A DNA stretch of 64,000 nucleotides from Massospora cicadina (lineage: Eukaryota > Entomophthoromycota > Entomophthoromycetes > Entomophthorales > Entomophthoraceae): NCBI GenBank assembly GCA_022478985.1, contig JAKSZP010000010.1, forward strand, positions 368,033-432,032, written 5' to 3'. The position numbers were made by a program, and so were the translations under genes. Below, in pieces: positions 58,061 through 64,000 of the stretch. Every line of letters starts with the position of its first letter. Within the stretch, counting starts at the first letter, position 1. The notes beneath the pieces were generated by a model, which saw only the letters and a list, made by a program, of their open reading frames with translations, made no database searches and had not been told where the DNA came from.

Positions 58061-58859
58061 CATGTATTGCTCTTATTCATTTGACTTCCTATATGGCTTT
58101 GAGCATATTGGGGTTAAATCTCTTACTTTGATACTATGTGTCCAGTTTTTCATAGAACATAGTCAACATCTGATGTACAGAAAACGTATTGATAGCCTTC
58201 AAGTAGTTTATTTACTTTCCCAAGTTTATTCCTGATTTAATTTATCAAATGTTTGGATTTGAGGGATAGCGCAAATCAAATTGTCAGCGGATAGGCCAAA
58301 ATCAAGGTGCGTACCAATAAAATGTACCTTATTGATTCCATCAATGGGAAGTAAGTGACCTTTCTCTTTATCTTCATGTTCCTTGACTAAGATATCTTAG
58401 ATGGTTAGACTTCCAAGTATTAGCTCAATAGGCCGCTGATAATCTGGATTGAGGACTCCTGGTTAAACTTTTGGTTTAAATCTACTGAATCTATTGACAC
58501 TGGTGATATGTAGCAAGAAGTTTGGGGATAAATTCAGGGTTATGATAGTAGAGACACTCATTGTTCTACTAGCTTACTTTTTACCTCCTTGGTAGCATAA
58601 AATAGTATGCATTATGCTTCATCTACTGATTCAGGGAGCCTTTTAATTTTTTGGAGTTAGATATTGTAAAGGCAAAGTGGAAACAGGTTACTTGAGCAGA
58701 TAATAGTAATTCTTTTTGCAGTAGTCTTTATTATCCAGTACAATTGTAACTTCTTAGTTGTGGAGTGATAAAACCCTTCTTTAAGATTGATGACTCATTC
58801 ATATTTAATTATAAATTGCGTCCTGGTAAGTATATTATACTGTTTATTGTCCAGGGCAA

Positions 58860-59090
58860 CTTTAGGAGCTGAGAAAATTAATTTGTAAATAAAATTGGAA
58901 GGGGTAAATATGCAGCTATCACCTTGGTGCTGTTCAGACCAGCAGTGCTGTACGCTTGAGTGTATTTGATGTCAGGGCGAGTTTGATCTTCTTTATGAAA
59001 TGGGATGAGACAACATTGATAGCGGATCCCATAACCAAGATAGCCATAACGCATCTTCTGAATTACCTCTTCTACTTTGGTAATAGTTCC
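58860..59090 (-). pseudogene. G5 aspartic protease
   Basis: In one minus frame, LVMGSAINVVSSHFIKKIKL is readable around 58,985-59,045, aligning with IIDMGSLINVISSRLMKKI of G2; the catalytic Asp position is Val. The same stretch is part of a longer open but different frame. The solo LTR S3 separates it from Gag. Confidence 0.7.
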
Positions 59091-59295
59091 TCCAAACTTT
59101 GGCGGAAGGGAAAACACCTCATTAAGGCGGAACGTTGCATTAAGCTTTTGGGAGTCTCAGGTACTTCTTCTTGATCTTAATAGACTGTGCACACTTGTGA
59201 TGGGTTGGATCATCAGGTCAAGGTATTGATCAGCATCATTGGATGTATCAACTATTCTGGGTCATCCAATGATTTGACTGAGGTAAGTGCCTTCT

Positions 59296-60186
59296 TGTCA
59301 AGAGAGTATCTGTAACTCTCTCGTTCCCAGCAAGATGATGTGGGATGCAAACCCACATTGCTAGGGAACTAGCCATTAAAAGAATGGGAATACAAGCACT
59401 TCGAGCAGTGCCAGTACAAAAGGTACCCCAGGCAAGTATATAAACAGCAACATAAAATACCAGGTAAGTAAGAAACAACACCGCTTGAGTGGACCCCAGA
59501 GGGGCGTCCATAATCAAGTGCAGCTTGATGTCAGGGGCTTTGGGTGCCTCGATCTGGAGGGGACCTGGGCGGCCCACAGGTGCCCCTGGGATCTTAGTAA
59601 ATTGCGAGATAAGGTAGTGGCCTACATGGTTGGAGACCTCCCCAAAGAGGTCCACCACCAGGGTTGCCCAAGGAACCATTAGAAATTGTAAAATAACGGG
59701 GTGTTTTTTATTAAGCAAGTCGATCAACAAGGAGTGTTGATCACAAAAACATATTTAAAATAAATTGGGAAATTAGAGTTCTGCGGCCATGCACCTAAGC
59801 CTTGACATTTCAATAAACAGACACTTCCGTCCGTTTTGGTAAAATACACCAAAAGGGCCTTCACTCGAGTAATTGATTGAAGCCTTATTTTACCAGAAAT
59901 CAAAATCTCATAGCTGGAGTGGGACTCGAACTCTTGTTCTCCAATCAAGCTAATTGATCTGTCTTCATTCAAAACGTAAATCGTTCATTTTAAAGCCTGA
60001 GCTGAAATAGGAGGCTGGGCGTTTTGCACGCCTTAGTATCAACCTGGGCTTGCTTGGCTTGCGCCCAGCGTCGATCTAAGGTGTGCTTCAAGTCAGGCAG
60101 AACCTGAAGCTTCATTTTCTGGGCCTCCTGTCACCCAGCCTTGTTCCTAGCATCAATTCCTACTATCATGTCATCTAACCATGACA
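59296..60186 (-). mobile_element. Solo LTR S3 of the G1 family
   Basis: It runs from TGTCAAGAGAGTATC to ACCATGACA, with CTTCT on both sides (59,291-59,295 and 60,187-60,191). It is homologous to the G1 LTRs but about 180 bp longer, mainly at 59,470-59,690. This extra part is Gly/Pro-codon rich and open on the minus strand (59,248-59,730). It gives the clean terminal bases of the family. It probably arose by recombination between the LTRs of a full element. Confidence 0.88.
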
Positions 60187-60191
60187 CTTCT

Positions 60192-62470
60192 GGAAGCTGG
60201 CGTTGTCTATATCTTCAGTGCTCAAATGATCTGGAATGGCTAGCTCAGGGGTGTACCTAAAATATAATAACCTGTGTCCTCATAACCCCCTTCAATGCCG
60301 CTGCTAAATTTGTTCTCAATTCACATGAAATGAGCGATTGGAAATTTTTTTATTTTCAGGTACTTTGGGTCAGTTAGCTTTAGAGTTACCTGGCCCTAAG
60401 CTGACCACCCCTTTCTCTGCTTGGCAAGGACAAGATTCTTATTAAAACACATGTATTTAGAATGTTTGTTTTTTGAACTAGCTACACTTGGACTTATACT
60501 CCTTCTTAGGCTTTGCTTCCTCCATGGTATAAAATCTGGGTTTTGTGGAAGCACTTTGGGAGGTCTCTGGCTTGTATATATCTACTACTTTAAGCAGGGC
60601 TTCTTTAAAGTCTAAGACAGATTTGAAACTTTGATTGACAGATTTGAAATGCATGGGTAGGTTGGGGTTACTATGTAAACCAGCAACAACGTCAGCTATG
60701 GCATCGTCCATGGTAAGCATCTTTGAGGACATCAGAGTTAGGCCTCAATAAAGAAGCAATTCGCAAATTTGGTCAGGGTTTCATTTTTAAAAGTGCAATT
60801 CTCATGGGGCACGTTTCTTCATACTCAAGCTTTGCTTAGAACCAGATTCTTTAATAAGCGTTTCCTTCACTTCACTCCAGGTATTCAGGTCGTCCATATG
60901 AGGTATCATAACCTCTTAAGCCATATAGCTTAGACAAGATAAATTATGCTTAACCTTTTGATGATCAGTTGCACCTTCTATCACGGCTTCATAAAAGGGG
61001 AAATATGTGATACTCCATTCTCCAGAAGTAAACTTTTCCTTGAAGGTAGGTTTAAAAGTAGTGGCCTCTAATCTTGTGACCATGTGTACCCAGGAGTATT
61101 GGATTCAGTAATTTTAGTACATGTGTCACTTTGTCAACTTTATGTGAGAGGTGTATATTTGATCCTTCAGGAGGATTGAGATTTGCTCCATTTCTTTCAA
61201 AGTAAATCTTGGCGTACATCCAGAAAATTATTTATTCTTTTGAGAACAACCTAATCATTCTTTAAGTTCTTAATGCGAATTTCTAGATTATAAATTTATT
61301 GGTGACCAGATGGCATTAAGCTTTCAAGTGTTTGTTCTCATTCTCTGATACTACAATGCGCCAATTCAAGTCCTCCTTCATCTCTTTGCATTCAGTGCTC
61401 CGAGGAGGCTTGTTGGTCTTGGGTCTCAGCTCTTCTATATGAGTGTTCCAGCGTTGCTCAGCTTCATTGAAGCGACGGTAGACTTGATTAATGTCTTCTC
61501 AACTAAATGATTTGTCTCTCATATCACTCTCAAATTTGTTGAGTTACTTTATATTGGAACAATTAGACACCTGAGTCACATGGGATGCCAAATTCTGCTC
61601 AACATGGGCCATATGAGAAATGATGTGTGATGTACTGATTTAGTCTCAGATGTTTAATGGGCCTCCAGCTCATCAATATGTTGTAGAGCTTGTTCTAGCC
61701 AGAACTCAATGAGCTTAATCTGTTTTTCCTCATTATGAAGGCTAGTAGAAGAATGGGCCGCCATTTCACCATGAGCTTTACATCTTGTCTTTGGAGCTCC
61801 TGGGCGAAAGTGTCCAGTATCTTTTGGTATGTTTGCTTGACTCCATAATGTCTTTTTGAAGAAGCCTCATAGCTTCCTTTACATACTTGATAACACTAGG
61901 ATCAATAGTCCTCATTTGATTGTAACAAATAATATAAAAATAATATGCTTCAATCAGTTAGTGGAGGTCCCCTATACTTTGAAATGCTAGTTTATATACC
62001 TGTTCATAGGCCATCCATAAGGCCCCTTGGGTAGTGATATGATTTTAGGAGTTTTCTGTTGTGGAATCCTGATAGGTGCACGATATGATAAAGCACTGGG
62101 TGCACAAATTCCACGATGTAGCAAGTTAGATTTTCACACAAGATGTATATCTCTATGATAGCATTTGAAACATATAGTTTAATAACATTCCTGTCCAAGG
62201 TGGATGCCCTTTTGCAGCTAGATCTTTCTCCTGGGTTAATGACTCCACAAAGTAAGTCCCAAGCTTTTCCATTGAAACTCATGTTAGATGACAACATATA
62301 GGAATTTCCATTTGATTCTTCTTAAACTACTTCAAATATGACTATGGTTGGAATTCCCTTTTAACCATCTTATTCATCATTTTCCAAAGTGAACCCTAAA
62401 GGTTAATCTATCAATTGGATTGTCTTCAATGGTGTGATCTATTAGGTGCAAGTATCATTGAATGTTGGCT
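60192..62470 (-). pseudogene. G5 Gag, decayed
   Basis: By position this is Gag. The clearest block (60,478-60,732) encodes DDAIADVVAGLHSNP and FKSVLDFKEALLKVVDIYK, likely the capsid end before a lost zinc knuckle. A helix-rich, Gln/Glu-rich N-terminal region spans about 61,200-61,950 in broken frames. A start-proximal open piece lies at 62,004-62,297. No Gly-X-Y stretch was found. Confidence 0.6.
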
Positions 62471-62473
62471 GAG

Positions 62474-62491
62474 CCCCTGTAGTGAGCACCA
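62474..62491 (-). other. Primer binding site of G5
   Basis: The minus strand reads TGGTGCTCACTACAGGGG, identical over 18 bases to the G4 site. Three bases separate it from the 5' LTR end at 62,495. Confidence 0.85.
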
Positions 62492-62494
62492 GCC

Positions 62495-63275
62495 TGTAAA
62501 GCTTCCATTTTTGTGACTCAATGGTGCTTTGCCCAAAAAAATCCCAACAGTCAATACTTGAAGCAGCCTAAGACTCATAACATGTATATTATTTATTTTT
62601 AAGGGTCCCAGGTCATGCTTAGGTCACATCAACTAGATTATCCAGACTATGGTAAGTATGAAGGAAGGGACTTATTAAAGTCAAATTCCAAAAAGGTATA
62701 AAATTATTGACGTATCTTTATTGTAGTATAGAATAGGGGGGTTTATATATCACATTTAACATTATAAATCCCATAAGGAAAAGGATTATTAAAATTAACA
62801 GATGGTGCATTCTGGGAGTATGGACTCTCTAACACTGCCTCCCCAAGTTTAATCATGGTAGATGAACTTTGGGTAGGAAACAATTTTGACTGTGTTGGCA
62901 TTGCGCAACAATAAACCAAACTGAGATAGCAAATAGCAAAGGCGGTCCATGGAGTTCCTGGCCTATCATACGCTGTGCATGGAGGTTTTCCAGTTTTTAT
63001 CCTCCTTTCCATTTTCTTCAATTCCCTTAATTGGTGTGGTATCATCCCAGGTCAGCCCACCTCTAATAAAATTTCAAAAAATTTAAAATTTAGATGGAGC
63101 ATTCTGGATTGGAGCTTCTGTCAGACAATGCATCCAGTTTTCACAATGCTTTGCAGCATACTTATAATAAAATTAAAAGGTTTTTTGAATGTACCAAATT
63201 AGATAAGACTGGTATCAAATATGTTGAGCGTTGAGCAGATTCTTGATTATTGATTTATTCAAGGTATGCTGACCA
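62495..63275 (-). repeat. 5' LTR of G5, with internal insertion
   Basis: It matches the 3' LTR at both ends but holds 292 extra bases in the middle. The right edge (CTGACCA) is approximate. Confidence 0.72.
62801..63107. repeat. 0.29-kb insertion with 15-bp direct repeats
   Basis: GATGGTGCATTCTGG (62,801-62,815) and GATGGAGCATTCTGG (63,093-63,107) flank a segment missing from the other LTR of G5. The segment ends in an A/T-rich stretch with AAAAAATTTAAAATTTA. This fits a short retroposed sequence with a 14-of-15 target duplication, but no Pol III boxes were recognised. Confidence 0.5.
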
Positions 63276-64000
63276 GGGGATGGACAGTACCAATCACAAC
63301 AATCAAAATGACAAAACAAACTACTAACCAGGTGGGAAGCAGAAACTGCTTAACCCACCATGGCAGAGGGTGAGGAGGGGTCGGGGGGTTGGTTTTCAGA
63401 AAGACCCACCTCAATCAAGGGGTGTTGGTTACAGTACCAGATCAGAGCAGAGAGCCAGGGCGTTGGGCATCCGCATAGTGGGAGCTGAGGTCAGCGTAGT
63501 AGGAGTTTTCCACTTCTGCATCAAGATAATGATGGGAAAGTGTTTCAACAAAAGCTGCGAGGAGAACTTCAGCTTCTTTGCGGGCTTCAGGAAGTTGGGT
63601 GAAAAGGGAGATACTGTAGCGGGTAATTTTGGCTGAGGTGTTGAATGAAGCAAGTGTTGTGACATTCATAACAGCGATTTCAGCATCATCAAATAATTTT
63701 GAGATGTCACTGCAGGGAGATTCAGGGAAGTTGGGGGGAAGAAGATGGTGGGCAGGCCATGCTGGAGCTGAGCCACTGACTGGGCCACTGCAGTGCGTAG
63801 TTTTGGGCAATGAGGAGAGGCCACCGCAGCTAAGGCGAGCTGGTGGTCACTTTGAAAGGGGGCTGTATTGGGTAGAGGAGCAAAATGGCGAGGGTTAGGG
63901 GTTTCATCAAAGTTGGGAAGGAAAAATTCTGCCTGACCATAATTGCCATGGCAGAGAGGTTGACCTGTATGCTTACTAATGAGGACATTACCTGATTCGT
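63276..64000 (-). pseudogene. Unidentified broken reading frame at the right edge
   Basis: Two overlapping minus frames join into a coding-like stretch from the window edge to about 63,442. One runs from 64,000 to about 63,740 with GQAEFFLPNFDETPNPRHF and LRTAVAQSVAQLQHGLPTI; the other continues at 63,442-63,730 with DISKLFDDAEIAVMNVTTL and EARKEAEVLLAAFVETLS. It is rich in Ala, Leu and Pro and helical in the second part. It looks like a structural (Gag or ORF1-type) protein of another element; the family is not recognised. The 160 bases next to G5 show nothing clear. Confidence 0.45.

Larger units (their letters stand above)
54869..63275 (-). mobile_element. Gypsy element G5, full length
   Basis: LTRs at about 54,869-55,340 and 62,495-63,275 share long matches (for example CAGTCAATACTTGAAGCAG, and CCATAAGGAAAAGGATTA). 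A primer binding site lies next to the right (5') LTR. Gag, protease, RT, RNase H and integrase follow in minus orientation. A G1-family solo LTR (59,296-60,186) and a 0.29-kb insertion in the 5' LTR interrupt it. The outer edges are uncertain by a few bases (AGATG on the left, GGATG on the right could be the duplication). Confidence 0.82.

Noticed and set aside
59500..59690. Gly/Pro-codon-rich stretch as a third collagen-like Gag segment
   Set aside because: It lies inside the solo LTR S3, not in Gag, and Gly does not recur every third codon for more than a few triplets.
1..64000. CRISPR arrays, bacterial operons, tRNA or rRNA genes
   Set aside because: No regularly spaced short repeats, no cloverleaf-like or rRNA-like sequence was recognised by eye.

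Overview
The window shows no host gene, tRNA or rRNA. It is an almost continuous pile of decayed retrotransposons: Ty3/gypsy-type LTR elements (at least one a chromovirus), LTR-type solo elements and non-LTR elements of the Tad/L1-like kind with two ORFs. The mix of chromovirus, Tad-like LINE and Gly/Pro-rich Gag suggests a filamentous fungus with a large repeat-rich genome, most likely a basidiomycete. This is an inference from element types; nothing in the window fixes the species. Most reading frames are broken, and many breaks look like C-to-T changes.

Positions 1-42,650 are one nested structure. The outer layer is a minus-strand gypsy element (N0) running off the left edge. Its reverse transcriptase (RT) is cut by an insertion at 1,514-39,948, flanked by AATTC/AATCC; the RT frame continues in register across the cut. 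The insert is a plus-strand tandem LTR element (T) arranged LTR1-internal-LTR2-internal-LTR3 with a period near 2.97 kb. Only a Gag zinc-knuckle relic is visible in its internal regions. T received a solo LTR-like element (2,506-3,602), chromovirus G1 (6,342-20,887) and gypsy G3 (20,978-36,553); both large elements hit LTR2. G1 was then hit by gypsy G2 (10,170-17,142, in RNase H) and by an LTR-like element (8,110-9,263, in integrase). G3 was hit by gypsy G4 (22,186-28,743, in integrase) and by a short LINE-like element L4 (30,255-32,153, in RT). Most of these junctions are backed by 4-5 bp (LTR) or about 22 bp (LINE) duplications, and frames resume across several of them.

Positions 42,650-54,868 are LINE territory, all minus strand: a 5'-truncated copy (L2) split by a second copy of the 1.15-kb LTR-like element with a perfect GACAT duplication; a structurally complete 6.07-kb LINE (L1, 45,109-51,181) with a 17-bp target duplication and an ATGA overlap between ORF1 and ORF2; and an older, strongly decayed copy (L3). 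Positions 54,869-63,275 are a full-length minus-strand gypsy element (G5) containing a solo LTR of the G1 family (CTTCT duplication) and a 0.29-kb insertion in its 5' LTR. The last 0.7 kb holds an unidentified broken reading frame.

Points most worth a second look: collagen-like Gly-X-Y repeats in the Gag region of two gypsy elements (G2, G3); the tandem gag-only LTR element; the ORF1-only LINE; the LTR-like element carrying a reading frame in both copies; and one primer-binding-site sequence shared by several families.
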